From Myrica gale (taxonomy: Eukaryota; Streptophyta; Magnoliopsida; Fagales; Myricaceae), in the NCBI GenBank assembly GCA_963930655.1, contig OZ005610.1, positions 24,249,001 to 24,313,000 on the forward strand: a stretch of DNA of 64,000 bases, written 5' to 3'. Below, piece by piece: positions 29,501-39,073 of this stretch; within the stretch, counting starts at the first letter, position 1; each line of letters opens with the position of its first letter. The position numbers and the translations under genes are program-made. A model generated the notes under the pieces. The model had not been told where the DNA came from and did not search any database. It was given only the letters and a program-made list of their open reading frames with translations.

Positions 29501-32500
29501 CGGGAAATCATTGACAAAACACTTTTTTCCTCCTTTTTTCCATTCTTTGTCAGTGACCAGACGGAGCAATTTATAGTTTCCCTAAAGCACTTGACAATTT
29601 TTTTTTTTGATAAGTAAGCTCATCTCATTAAAAAGAAAATAAAAAGGTGAAGACATTACAAAGGTTGTACTAAATGCACTTAAAACATACAAGCAAAAAA
29701 ACTAATAAAATCCTGGTAATCAAGAAACGCCCCCCCCCCCCCACACAGGGCATTAACTCATAAGAACAAGAAATGCGTAAAAACACCCTGTAAACGATCT
29801 CCAGACGAAGCAATATCCTCAAAACAATGACTATTACGTTCTCTCCAAAGACACCACAAAATGCAAGATGGAATCATGTTCCAAATTGCCTTCGCCAACG
29901 GATCCGCAAACTTCCTTCCCCATCCTATCAACACATCAACCACCGTCACTGGCATGACCCAATGAAGATTCGTGATGCCAAAAACATGCCCCCAAAGGCC
30001 TCTAGCCATCAAACAATGCAGACAAATATGATTAACAAATTCACCATCCCTCTTGCATAAATAACACCAATTAATGACACAAACTCCCCTTCTCCGCAGA
30101 TTATCAATAGTCAAAGTACTACCATGCGTGGCCTCCCACACAAAGAAGGAGAAACGCATAGGAACTTTGGTCCTCCAAACTTCATGCCAAGGGAAATACT
30201 CTAATTTGCATAAGCAAAAAAACCAAAGAAATTTTTAACAAAGAAAACTTCATCCTTTGATCCCGTCCATATCAGCTTGTCTTCAATTTCCCTATGAACC
30301 ACCTTAGCATAAATAGTGGCATGAAAAGTTGTAAATTTCGCCATTTCCCAATCATTCACTGGTCTCGTAAACTGAACATCCCAAACAAAGGAATTGGGAC
30401 CAACCGACATAGAGCCCGCAACCATCACATCCTTACATTGAGCCAACGAGATACACCAGGAAACAAACAACATAGAGGATAATTGCTACACCAGCAAGCA
30501 TGCCAAAAACGAATTCTTTGTCCATTACCCACCTTAAACCAGATATGCATTGAAAAGGACTCGCACCCCTTTCTTATATGCTTCCATAGACTCACTCCAA
30601 AAGAACCACAAGATGGCAAAGTAATCCAATCTCCCACCATAAACTCAAACTCCGTCGTAATAATAATCCTCCACAAACTCTCCCTTTCAATAGCAAAATG
30701 CCAAAGCCACTTCCCTAACAACGCCTTGTTAAACTCTGACAATCTCCTAAGACCCGAACCACCAGAAGAGATGATTAACAAATTCACCATCCCTCTTGCA
30801 TAAATAACACCAATTAATGACACAAACTCCCTTTCTCCGCAGATTATCAATAGTCAAAGTCCTACCATGCGTGGCCTCCCACACAAAGAAGGAGACACGC
30901 ATAGGAACTTTGGTCCTCCAAACTTCACGCCAAGAGAAATACTCTGAATTTGCATAAGCAAAAAAAAAGGGTTAAATGCATGTCATGCCCCTGTGGTATG
31001 CGGTAATAGCAAATATGCCCCTGAGGTAAACAAAGTATTTTTCATACCCCTGAGGTAAACATTCAGTAGCAAATATGCCCTTCCGTTATGTGCCGTTTGA
31101 AACATTAACGGTAAATGCTGACGTGTCAAAATTAGACACGTCAGCACCAATCATAAATCGACACGTGGCATTTTCGAAAGAAAAAAAAAAAGAGAACCCC
31201 TTCGAACGGCGAAGGGAGCCCCTGGGCTCCCCCGTCGCTGGGGTGGCACCCTGCCGGCCACCCCTGAGCAGGGGAGCCGCGGCGGCGAAGGGGATTCCTT
31301 CGCCGCTCGAAGGGGTTCTCCCTTTTTTTCAAAAATGCCACGTGTCGATTTATGATTGGTGCTGACATGTCTAATTTTGACACGTCAACATTTACCGTTA
31401 GTGTTTCAAATGGCACATAACGGAAGGGCATATTTGCTCCTGAATGTTTACCTCAGGGGTATGAAAAAGACTTTGTTTACCTCAGAGGCATATTTGCTAT
31501 TACCGCATACCACAGGGGCATGACATGCATTTAACCCAAAAAAAACCATAGAAATTTTTAACAAAGAAAACTTCATCCTTTGATCCCGTCCATGTCAGCT
31601 TGTCTTCAATTTCCCTATGAACCACCTTAGCATAAATAGTGGCATGAAAAGCTGTAAATTCCGCCATTTCCCAATCATTCACTGGTCTCGTAAACTGAAC
31701 ATCCCAAACAAAGGAATTGGGACCAACCGACATAGAGCCCGCAACCATCACATCCTTACATTGAGCCAACGAGATACACCAGGAAACAAACAACATAGAG
31801 GATAATTGCTACACCAGCAATCATGCCAAAAACGAATTCTTTGCCCATTACCCACCTTAAACCGGATATGCATTGAAAAGGACTCGCACCCCTTTCTTAT
31901 ATGCTTCCATAGACTCACTCCAAAAGAACCACAAGATGGCAAAGTAATCCAATCTCCCACCATATACCCAAACTTCGCCGTAATAATAATCCTCCACAAA
32001 CTCTCCCTTTCAATAGCAAAACGTCAAAGCCACTTCCCTAACAACGCCTTGTTAAACTCTAACAATCTCCTAAGACCCAAACCACCACAAGAGAAAAGAG
32101 AACAAATCTTACCCATTTACTAAGGTGAAATTTCTGAGCACCCTCATCACTACCCCACAGAAAATCCCTATGTAATTTCTCAATCCTATATGCCACAGAG
32201 GTAGGAATAAGGAAAAATGATAAAAAGTACGTAGGCAAACTAGAAAGAGTAGACTTAATCAACGTAATCCTCCCACCCTTAGAAAGATACATACGCTTCC
32301 ACCCCGCCAACCGTCTTGCCATCCTTTCCAAAACAACATCCCAAATATGCATACTTTTGGATCTAACACCCAAAGGAAGACCCAAATATGTCATAGGTAA
32401 AGCTGAAATACTACAACCCAAAATAGAAGCCAACTCCTGCACATTAACAACACTACCTATCGGAATCACCTCAGACTTGGAAATATTAACTTTCAACCTC

Positions 32501-34510
32501 GAAACCGCCTCAAAACACAACAATAAACATCTAAGACTTCTGAATTGTTCAACCTCCGCCCCACACATGAGGAGTGTCACATGCAAATGATAAATGAGAC
32601 AATCCAATATCTGCACCTCTAACAACCACCCACCTTAAAACAAGCAATAATCTCATTCGAAACTAAATTCTCCATCATGCGAGAAAAAGCTTCCATAATA
32701 ATGACAATTAATAGATGAGATAGGAGTCACCTTGACGCAAACCGCGAGAACTTCCAAAAAATCCCTCCGGTGAACCATTCACAAGCACTGTGAACTAAAC
32801 TGAAGATTTGCAGAATTGTATCCAACGATACCACTTCTCTCCAAATCCACATCATCTCAAAAGATACAACAAAAATTTCCAATTCACATGATCATATGCT
32901 TTGTGAATGTCCATCTAACATAACATACCTGGATCATTCAACCTCATCCTAGAATCGATACATTCATTCGCAATCAAAATTGAATCCAAAATCTGTCTTC
33001 TTTTCACGAACGCATTCTGAGAAGATGAAATAATTTTATGTAGCACAAATTTAAGTCTATTAGCCTGCACCTTAGATAAAATCTTATAAACCCCTCCCAC
33101 AAGACTGATTGGATGAAAGTCTTTCAACTCAACTGCTCCCGGCTTCTTAGGAATAAAAACTATAAAAGAAGAATTCAAAGTTCTAACAAACTTGCCACAC
33201 CTAGCAAATTCATTAAACACAGCGAGCACGTCCTGTTTAGTCACCTCCCAACAAAACTGGTAAAGAGAAAGAGTGAAGCCATCCGGACCCGAAGCTTTAT
33301 CCCCATTAAGACCTTTTCCACCCCATACACCTCATCCTCCTCAAATGGCCTCTCCAACCAATCAGCCTCCACCCTTGAAATAGTGTCAAACTCCAAACCA
33401 TCTAATTTGGGTCTCCAAGAGTAAGGTTCTTCATACAAAGAAGAATAGAACTAAACAATCTGTTCAGAAATATCTCTGGGATCCACCACCTCTTCCCCCT
33501 CCACCACCAAATGAGAAATAGAATTATCACTCGACGATTTATATACCAAAGATGCAAAAATTCAACCCAGCTCAACATTCCCCCTCAGATTACATTTTGT
33601 TTTTGATAAGTAGATTACATAAAAACAAGACTTAATTACAGATTCAGTGTCTATGGTAATGATTATAAAAGATCAGTCTTTGGGATACAACTTAGAATGA
33701 GTCGTCTTTGTGATCCATTTTTTAGATATATGAATTCTCTCGTCTACCAAATTTTAGCCCACTAAACAAAGATTGTGTCACTGACATCGGGTTGGGATGA
33801 GATGTGTATGTCAGCCTATCCCAACCCGTCTCGTTAATGGGTTAACAAATACTCATATATCTAAAAAATGAACCACAAGACAAATTAGTTCAAAATTGTA
33901 CACAAAAAATAAGACTTATTTATTAAAAGTCAATACTAACAAGTAATGTATTGGTATTAAGCTTAGGTGATGCTTGGATAAGAAAAGTTTTTAACTCTTT
34001 AACAAAATTTTCAAAAAGTACAAATTTGTACACCCAAACATCAAATCTTACAATTTTCACACATAACTTCGATACTTTTTCATTAAAATATATACATCAA
34101 ATATTATATCTCCTATTACTTTTTTATTAAAAAATTTCATCAAATCTTATCTCTGCTTACTATTTAACAAGAGGTAATAAAAATTATTTTACAGTCAAAT
34201 ATTTTTAAACTTTTTCGCCCACTTTTTACCCTTAAACTCTCAAAAAAATTTCAAACATAAAAATCTTAAAACTTTTGCTGGCTAAACATCACCTTAAACA
34301 AAGCAAAACTTCAAAAAAAAACACGCACCACTTCAAAGAAACCATGGAAATCGATAGTAAGCTCAGAACTTTCAAAAAGACGACATCAAAATACAATTGT
34401 TGAAAATATGGATAAAGAAGAGAAGTGCGGTGGAGGTACCTTTTAGGCGTGAACCATGAATTGAGTGATGAGAGCCTGGAAGCTGAATCTTCTGTCGGAC
34501 TCTTCGCCAT
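17582..34510 (-). CDS. spinster-homolog MFS transporter
   Basis: Sixteen exons join in phase to 520 aa: 34510-34440, 28922-28791, 27750-27649, 27477-27373, 27270-27195, 27065-26991, 26096-25994, 25901-25836, 23550-23469, 22676-22579, 22275-22199, 22042-21929, 21191-21072, 19677-19549, 18683-18605, 17715-17582. It has about 12 hydrophobic segments in two halves with a polar central loop (residues about 222-280). Family signatures include [13 protein letters not shown] (35-47), [51 protein letters not shown] and [11 protein letters not shown]. Animal spinsters export sphingosine phosphate or lysophospholipids; the substrate of plant members is not established, so the common label of sphingolipid transporter is by homology. 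Exon 1 encodes the short cytosolic start [10 protein letters not shown] and is separated from exon 2 by a 5.5-kb intron full of nested transposons. The C-terminus is hydrophilic. Confidence 0.92.
18124..18411. mobile_element. MITE with perfect 9-bp TSD (Mutator-like)
   Basis: A 288-bp element begins ggggaaaagtcacttt and ends aaagtgacttttcccc. The 9-mer tgtatttat flanks it directly on both sides (18115-18123 and 18412-18420). A 9-bp duplication is typical of Mutator-like elements. The inverted ends extend at least 35 bp (ctcaaactacca against tggtagtttggg). It has no coding capacity. It lies in the last intron of the spinster gene. Confidence 0.88.
20491..20812. repeat. 161-bp tandem duplication in intron
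   Basis: Two copies, 20491-20651 and 20652-20812, both start atccacgtgctaat and contain gagattttgagaaggtggca and cttatgacactgagagttat. They differ at only a few bases, so the duplication is fairly recent. It lies in spinster intron 13, and no coding effect is expected. Confidence 0.9.
23640..24400. mobile_element. possible TIR element in spinster intron 8
   Basis: Inverted phrases face each other: ccaaattggtcccttaaaa near 23648 and aaaatttctagggaccaaatt near 24378. This is typical of the ends of non-autonomous DNA elements. The inside has no coding signal. The ends are imperfect and no target duplication was found, so this is tentative. Confidence 0.35.
25083..25352 (+). mobile_element. TRIM / small LTR element remnant
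   Basis: A primer-binding site, tggtatcaaagcc (25152-25164), matches the initiator tRNA-Met type used by plant LTR elements. It follows a partial left LTR (tgtaagagaatataattcaa at about 25084) and precedes, by about 110 bp, a fuller right LTR that starts tgttagagaatataattcaa at 25274 and runs to about 25350. The short internal region without coding capacity fits a terminal-repeat retrotransposon in miniature. It lies in spinster intron 8. Confidence 0.65.
25500..25690. mobile_element. decayed retroelement tail
   Basis: A G-run-rich stretch (gggggccaaacttaaatatt, attggggggcttc) ends in gcccccttcccttcgcccct. This pattern occurs widely in plant genomes as a retroelement remnant. The assignment is by recall of the pattern only. 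Confidence 0.3.
26690..26744 (+). other. plastid 16S rDNA fragment (NUPT)
   Basis: About 55 bp, from ggtggtgcac through tgttgtcgtcagttcatgcc and gtaaggtgttgggttaagtc to ccgc. It matches the highly conserved plastid 16S rRNA segment around the h35-h39 region with a few changes, several of them C-to-T or G-to-A as expected for methylated plastid DNA in the nucleus. The match stops abruptly after ccgc. It lies in spinster intron 6, so it is not a functional rRNA gene. Confidence 0.7.
30031..32093. repeat. 743-bp tandem duplication inside the LINE
   Basis: The unit starting attaacaaattcaccatccc at 30031 starts again at 30774. The first unit ends in gaaccaccagaagag, and the second ends in aaaccaccacaagag at about 32093 before the LINE continues. 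Without the 569-bp element and its A-run, copy 2 is about 742 bp. The copies differ by scattered substitutions only. Confidence 0.9.
30969..31537. mobile_element. 569-bp foldback/TIR element
   Basis: Begins gggttaaatgcatgtcatgc and ends gcatgacatgcatttaaccc. The arms remain complementary for about 200 bp each, including gacacgtcagcaccaatcat against atgattggtgctgacatgtc. The centre (31195-31320) is very G+C-rich and itself palindromic (gaaccccttcgaacggcgaa / ttcgccgctcgaaggggttc). It is flanked by 9 A on the left and 8 A on the right where the duplicate LINE copy has 7 A, consistent with an A-run target duplication of 8-9 bp. No transposase is present. A Mutator-like MITE is likely. Confidence 0.8.
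33587..33620 (-). mobile_element. second 16-bp LINE-end micro-insertion
   Basis: The direct repeat agattacat (33587-33595 and 33612-33620) flanks tttgtttttgataagt. On the minus strand this is ACTTATCAAAAACAAA, again the LINE 3' end. The duplication is only 9 bp, so this case is weaker than the one at 11829, and it lies close to the truncated 5' edge of the LINE. Confidence 0.45.
33963..34296. mobile_element. MITE related to family A
   Basis: The left end taagcttaggtgatgcttgg and right end ggctaaacatcaccttaaac are inverted, and the inside is AT-rich with no coding. It lies about 150 bp downstream of exon 1 within spinster intron 1. Confidence 0.5.
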
Positions 34511-34730
34511 TTCTTCGTGCTTTTTGTGGAAGTAGCTTCTAAGCTTCTGAAGGCTTTGATTCTTTGATGGATTAGGAGAACGATACCTGTTCTGGCTTCA
34601 GAAATAATTTTTCGGTTTCTTTACTTTGTTACGCAAGCATCGTCCAAAGTCTCTGTTCACCCAACGACCGTTCTTTTCAGTCTGATTAAATTTTTTTTGT
34701 CAGATGAAATTTTTTTTTTTTTTTTTTTTT

Positions 34731-35038
34731 GAGAAAATTACACTTTTCGCTGCAACTATGGGCTACTCGCACTTTGCACCTTATATTATTGATATTGTGA
34801 CATTTAGCCCTCCAACTACCGTTGGCTGACATTTTACACCCTGTCGTCTACTTTTCCATCAATTTGAACGGAAATCAGTACACGTGACACGCACGTGCGA
34901 CTGACCTTTTTTTTCTCCCATTTTTACCCCCTCATATTGACATTGAAATGACTAGACTACCCCTTCACGAAAATCAATAATATAGGATGCAAAGTCTGAG
35001 TACCCCAATTGTCAGGGGGCGAAAAGTGTAATTTTCCC
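34731..35038. mobile_element. MITE, family B, complete copy
   Basis: Begins gagaaaattacacttttcgc and ends gcgaaaagtgtaattttccc, with inner inverted phrases (actttgcacc / ggatgcaaagt). About 305 bp and non-coding. It lies 220 bp upstream of the spinster start codon, preceded by a T-run of 22, so it may overlap the promoter. Confidence 0.75.
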
Positions 35039-35175
35039 TTTAAAAATTAATGACATATTAGATTAAAAAAATAGTGAGAATTAAAGTCACAAACTTATAA
35101 TTTTTTTTCTAATTAATCATATATAACAACACAATATTATTCAATTAAGCAAACACCAACACCTTGTCTTAAAGA

Positions 35176-35480
35176 TTAAAATATGGAAATATCTAGTGGC
35201 TTAGTAAATAAGTCAGCTAGCAGATTTTCAGATGAAACATGTTCAATATTAATTATTTTATTATCTGCTAAATCTCTAATAAAAAGATGTATAATATCTA
35301 TGTGTTTTGTTCGAGAATGTTGAACTGGATCTTTAGAAATGTTAATAGCACTTGTATTATCACAGTAAACAGTTATTATGTCTTGAATTAAACTATAGTT
35401 TAGAAGCATTTATTTCATCCAAATAAGTTGTGTACAACAACTTCTCATTGTCATGTACTCAGCTTAAAAGCAATCACCTG
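35176..35480 (-). pseudogene. copia RNase H fragment
   Basis: Minus-strand translation gives the Ty1/copia RNase H landmarks VYCDNTSAINISKDPVQHSR, TKHIDI and ENLLADLFTKPL. Upstream the same frame reads AEYMTMRSCCTQLIWMK and then hits a TAA at the MLLNYS junction, so it is broken. About 100 residues of the original polyprotein remain. The flank at 35500-35700 may be LTR, but no second LTR was found. Confidence 0.8.
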
Positions 35481-35722
35481 AGGTGCCCAATCAAATATTA
35501 AAGAAAACTCTATCAGTGAAGGATTTATTTCGAAGGAGGGCAAATTTTCAACTAGATGAAAGTGGAAAGCTCTATCCCTTTATTCACACAAAGACAAGAA
35601 AAACTAGCCGTTTATAGCCGTTGGGAGTCGTCTGTTAAAAAGAGTCGGTCGACCACTACTTGAACCGGTCGACCATTTCACCAGTCAGTCGACCTCTTCA
35701 ATGCCAATATAATGGGTAAAAA

Positions 35723-35902
35723 GGGGTCAGTCGCACGTACGTGTCACATGTACTGATTTCCGTTCAAATTGAAGGAAAAGTAGACGACAATGTGCAAAAT
35801 GTCAGCCGGCGGTAGTTGGGGGGCTAAATGTCTCGAAATCAATAATATGTGGTTCAAAGTGTGAGTACCCCCGTAGTCGAGGGTGAAAAGTGTAATTTTC
35901 CC
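35723..35902. mobile_element. MITE, family B, partial inverted copy
   Basis: The reverse complement of about 180 bp matches 34731-34915 closely (ctgatttccgttcaaattga, gtagacgacaatgtgcaaaa, aaaagtgtaattttcccat). It is either a second copy cut by the copia insertion, or the right arm of one 1.17-kb element spanning 34731-35902 with the copia piece inside. Confidence 0.7.
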
Positions 35903-35939
35903 ATTTTTTTTAAGCAAATTTGAGAAGCATGACCAAGCC

Positions 35940-36212
35940 TCTCAAACTATCAATTTTGTTACATTTCGCCTTTAACTACTAACGGTTTACACTTTGCACC
36001 CCTACCATTAATTTGGAAATAAATTGTTATTTTTGTTAAGTGAAATGACGATTTTACCCTCATAATTTTTTATAATTATATTTAGTATAGTGATAAATTT
36101 GTCATTTCACTTAACAAAAGTAGCAATTTTCTTCTAAATTAACGATAGTAGGTGCAAAGTGTAAACAATTGGTAGTTGAGGGGTGAAATATAACGAAATT
36201 GATAATTTGGAG
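35940..36212. mobile_element. MITE with ~105-bp inverted arms
   Basis: The left arm (acatttcgcc, cggtttacactttgcaccc, gttaagtgaaatgac) is mirrored by the right arm (gtcatttcacttaac, ggtgcaaagtgtaaacaatt, ggggtgaaat) around a short AT-rich centre at 36050-36100. It shares theme words with family B but is a separate element. Confidence 0.7.
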
Positions 36213-36699
36213 TGCAAAGTGTCAGAATGGCAGAACTCCAATAGTCAGGGGCGAAAAATGTATTTTCTCTTAAGAAGAAATTTGGCCACCCCTATATATT
36301 TTATACCCTTTCCTAAAAAAAACTTGTAATGCCAACTCCATTTGTAATTCCATCAATTACTCCTCTATAAAAAAAATAAGTTAATTGAGCTAATCTTCTT
36401 ATACAATTAGTTAAGGTTATTGCATAAAAACAGGTAAATTGGCAATATAGGTTTATATCACGCTGACGATTTAGTCACTAGGTTTCATTTTTTTACTTTA
36501 TGATCACTGAGTCCATACTCTTGTGACGATTGGGTCGTACCGTTCATGTTCCGTAAATCCATTTAACGGAATATCATGTCACATCAGCATTTTAACACGA
36601 CAGCACCACAAGTCATATCCAATCTAACCGTTTGATATTTTTATTTTTATTTTTCTTTATTCAGCGCTACTGTAATTGCCGGAGAGAGAGAGAGAGAAA

Positions 36700-36870
36700 C
36701 AAGGGTGAGTACCAGAACGGATGGAAACTGGAATGACCCATTCCGGTTTCCGTTCCGGTACCCACCAGAACTAACATTTTAATTCCAGTTTCATTCCAGA
36801 ATTTTCCGGAATAGAACTAGAAATTCCGGAAACGAAATCTGAAAATTTCGGTTCCATTCGAGGGAGAGTG
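36700..36870. repeat. CCGGAAT-rich palindromic repeat, copy 1
   Basis: Interleaved ttccgg/ccggaa words (cccattccggtttccgttcc, gaattttccggaatagaact, aaattccggaaacgaaat) preceded by a GA-run and aagggtgagtacc. The inverted relative lies at 50354-50490. Confidence 0.6.
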
Positions 36871-37249
36871 AGAAAGAACCCTAACCCCCGATCAAAGTTT
36901 TTGTGATCCGTGGAAGAAGATTACCCTTATGTGATTAACGAAGAAGGCGTGGACAACTGGGTTTTGTGAATATCGAAAATTCGGGAAGTGAAGGAGATAT
37001 AGAATGGTTCGCTCAAAACACATGCTTCATGTTCCAAACAGCACCCCGTTTTGGTATTTTGATCTAAACTCCAGAGATGCCATATATACTGATGTTTCTT
37101 GGACAAACACGCTAGGAGATTTTTCATCGAGGTATTTTCAAAGACCTTCTTGGAGAATGCCTTCCTATTACAAATTGCAGCATCGGTTCTATGGAAAATC
37201 AATGTCATTTGGGGGCATCAAAGATGTTGCATATAGAAATGGAAGTACG

Positions 37250-37650
37250 CTTGGGTATCTATGGTTCGGTTATTGTCATTTGCAAGAATGTCATGGTTAG
37301 TCATGGGCAACGATTAAGATTAATTCTCCATGATCCAAAGGTTTCACATGCTGTCACCTCAATTAAAAAATTTAACCCATTTAAGTTCAAATAACCAACC
37401 CGTTTCAGCAAAAAATCGACTCATTCCAGCCCAAATTTTGAGATACCCACGGGTAAATGTTTTTGAGCTGGAATGAGTCAGTTTTTTGTTGAAACAAATC
37501 AGTTATTTAAACTGAAACGGGTTAAATTTTTTAATTGAGGTGGCAGCATGTGAATCCTTTGGATCATGGATAATTAATCTTAACTGTTGCCCATGACTGA
37601 CCATGACATTCTTGTAAATGACAATAACCGAACCCTGGTATCTAAGCTCG
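37250..37650. repeat. ~400-bp near-perfect hairpin
   Basis: The left arm (about 37262-37421) and right arm (about 37468-37632) are reverse complements at roughly nine of ten bases, for example gtcatgggcaacgattaaga against tcttaactgttgcccatgac, and cctcaattaaaaaatttaac against gttaaattttttaattgagg. The loop of about 45 bp is at 37422-37467. It has no ORF of its own. It could be a foldback MITE or a young inverted duplication able to make a small-RNA precursor if transcribed. Confidence 0.85.
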
Positions 37651-38289
37651 ACGCAGGCACTAGCAAATTATGCCACTTTGATCACCAATCTAAAGCAAAA
37701 TTTGATAGCAACCATGGCTACTTTGGGAAGAAGACTTGGGGTTCTTGATGTGTGGAATCAATTCGAAGAGATTTGGGGAAGATGACTTAGAATTCTTGAG
37801 GTGTGGCAGCTTTCGAATCTTATTTGGGGATTTCTCCTTTAGGGTTGTTTTGGACGTGGAGGGATCGACCCAACTAACAAATGACGTGGGTTATTTAATC
37901 CAACGTTGGAATGCCATGTTGGATGTGAGACCTACAGTTTTGTAACGTTTTTTTTATTGAGATGACATATTTTAACACGTGTCGCTGGGTTATTGGATCT
38001 GACGTGGTTGCCGTCAGTCACATATGCAAATTTCATTGGCCTATCTGACGACAAGATCAATATGGGAAACATTACAAACCCCAAGAGTACCCGTAAGAGA
38101 AAATTACCTTAGGGACCAATCTGAAAATAAATCAAACCCTAGGGACCGACATAATAATTTAACCAAATTATTAAGCAACCATGAACACATAACACACGGG
38201 ACATACAAGATAGCATAATCATGAAACCTACAACATACATATGAATAAAACGGAGGGGAAAAAAGCAACCATACGACAAATTGAGATGG

Positions 38290-38656
38290 TAAAGCCGAAA
38301 AAGCAACAGTACAGACAACGGCAAGTCGTTGTAGAAGAAGAAGAGAAGTTCGAGAGTCGTGAGGTTGGAGAGGTCGGGTATTAGACCTGAGAAGCGGTTT
38401 CTCTTGAGGCTCAAAACTCGGAGTTCGAGGTTCTGGAGAACCTCAAGACTTGGTTGTGGTGGCAGGAGACGTCGAACCACTCGCATGGGCTATAGGTGGA
38501 GTTCCAGGTGTTGAGCTTGTTCACTCTGTCTGAGGCAGCTTAGAAGGCCATAAGAAGTGGTGTTATCCGAAACCAAGTAAGCTTGCGAGTAAAGAAGTGA
38601 AGGATGAAGAGAAACAAACTGAAATGAGACAAAAGAAAGGAAGCGGGTTTCGCCAT
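38290..38656 (-). pseudogene. LRR receptor kinase fragment
   Basis: The minus strand from the ATG at 38656 gives a signal peptide (MAKPASFLLSHFSLFLFILH), then a shifted frame with NTWNSTYSPCEWFDVSCHH (the usual LRRNT cap), then in another frame LRVLSLKRNRFSGLIPDLS and NLTTLELLFFFYNDLP. A TAA follows the first MAF, and at least two frame changes are needed to read on. There is no kinase domain. It is a truncated and dead copy of the 5' part of an LRR-RLK gene. Confidence 0.75.
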
Positions 38657-38845
38657 TGTTTCCTGAAGGTCGCCACCAGAGATGATGGTTCGATTGAAGT
38701 GCAGGTGTCTGAGACTAATAGCACAGAAACTAAAAAAACATGACATGGCAAAATCAGTCTGTAGATGACGTGGCAGGTCAGTCCGAGACCAACGGAGAGT
38801 AACGAAAAGACTAGTTTTAAAATGATAGTAAACTGAGAGACTAAG

Positions 38846-39073
38846 ACTATGTTTGATTTAGATCTCAAAACAGTTTTTATTTTTTGCTCTTTTTGGAAGT
38901 AGCGTAGATTCTCTTGGGATTGGTGGAAAATGTATTAAAAGTTGTTAGAATTTGTAAAAAGTTATTGGAATTGTTGAAAAGGTATTGAAATTGATGAAAA
39001 AGTATTGAAATTGATGAAAAAGTGAATGAGAAGTTTTTGAAAAAATTTTAAGATATGAAACAAACATAGCCTA
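38846..39073. mobile_element. MITE related to family A
   Basis: The left end taagactatgtttgatttag is matched inversely by gaaacaaacatagcctaaaa on the right. The inside has a short repeat of gtattgaaattgatgaaaa (three partial copies from 38965). Confidence 0.5.

Larger units (their letters stand above)
29600..33590 (-). mobile_element. 5'-truncated L1-type LINE
   Basis: The minus strand reads, in order, the pre-RT region ([14 protein letters not shown], 33438), reverse transcriptase pieces ([34 protein letters not shown] at 33244-32915; [30 protein letters not shown] at 32625-32059) and a zinc-binding RVT domain ([20 protein letters not shown], 30159-29758). The 3' end is a run of A (plus-strand T-run at about 29601-29612) next to TTATC. 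No endonuclease domain is visible upstream, so it is 5'-truncated, and stops and frameshifts break every frame. It is inactive. Confidence 0.85.
28923..34439 (-). other. spinster intron 1 (5.5 kb, nested TEs)
   Basis: The donor is GTACC after the codon for Lys23 plus two bases, and the acceptor is tgcag at 28923-28927. The intron holds an antisense LINE, a tandem duplication inside it, a foldback element inside that, a MITE near 34000 and a C13-C14 run at 29731-29744. Both flanking exons are intact, so splicing presumably tolerates the load. Confidence 0.85.

Noticed and set aside
31075..31431. Two 96-codon frames on opposite strands with the same start [14 protein letters not shown]
   Set aside because: They are the same sequence read from each arm of the foldback element; the identity reflects the palindrome, not a gene pair.
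30294..31805. Identical 62-codon plus-strand frames at 30294 and 31617
   Set aside because: Antisense to the duplicated LINE segment, so identity comes from the tandem duplication.
37004..37300. 98-codon plus-strand frame near the large hairpin
   Set aside because: No recognisable motif, and its end runs into the hairpin arm. Kept only as a remark in the hairpin finding.
36440..38130. Possible Pack-MULE carrying captured gene pieces
   Set aside because: Flanks contain element-like phrases (tagggaccaatct, gacgatttagtcact), but I could not align convincing inverted ends or a target duplication.
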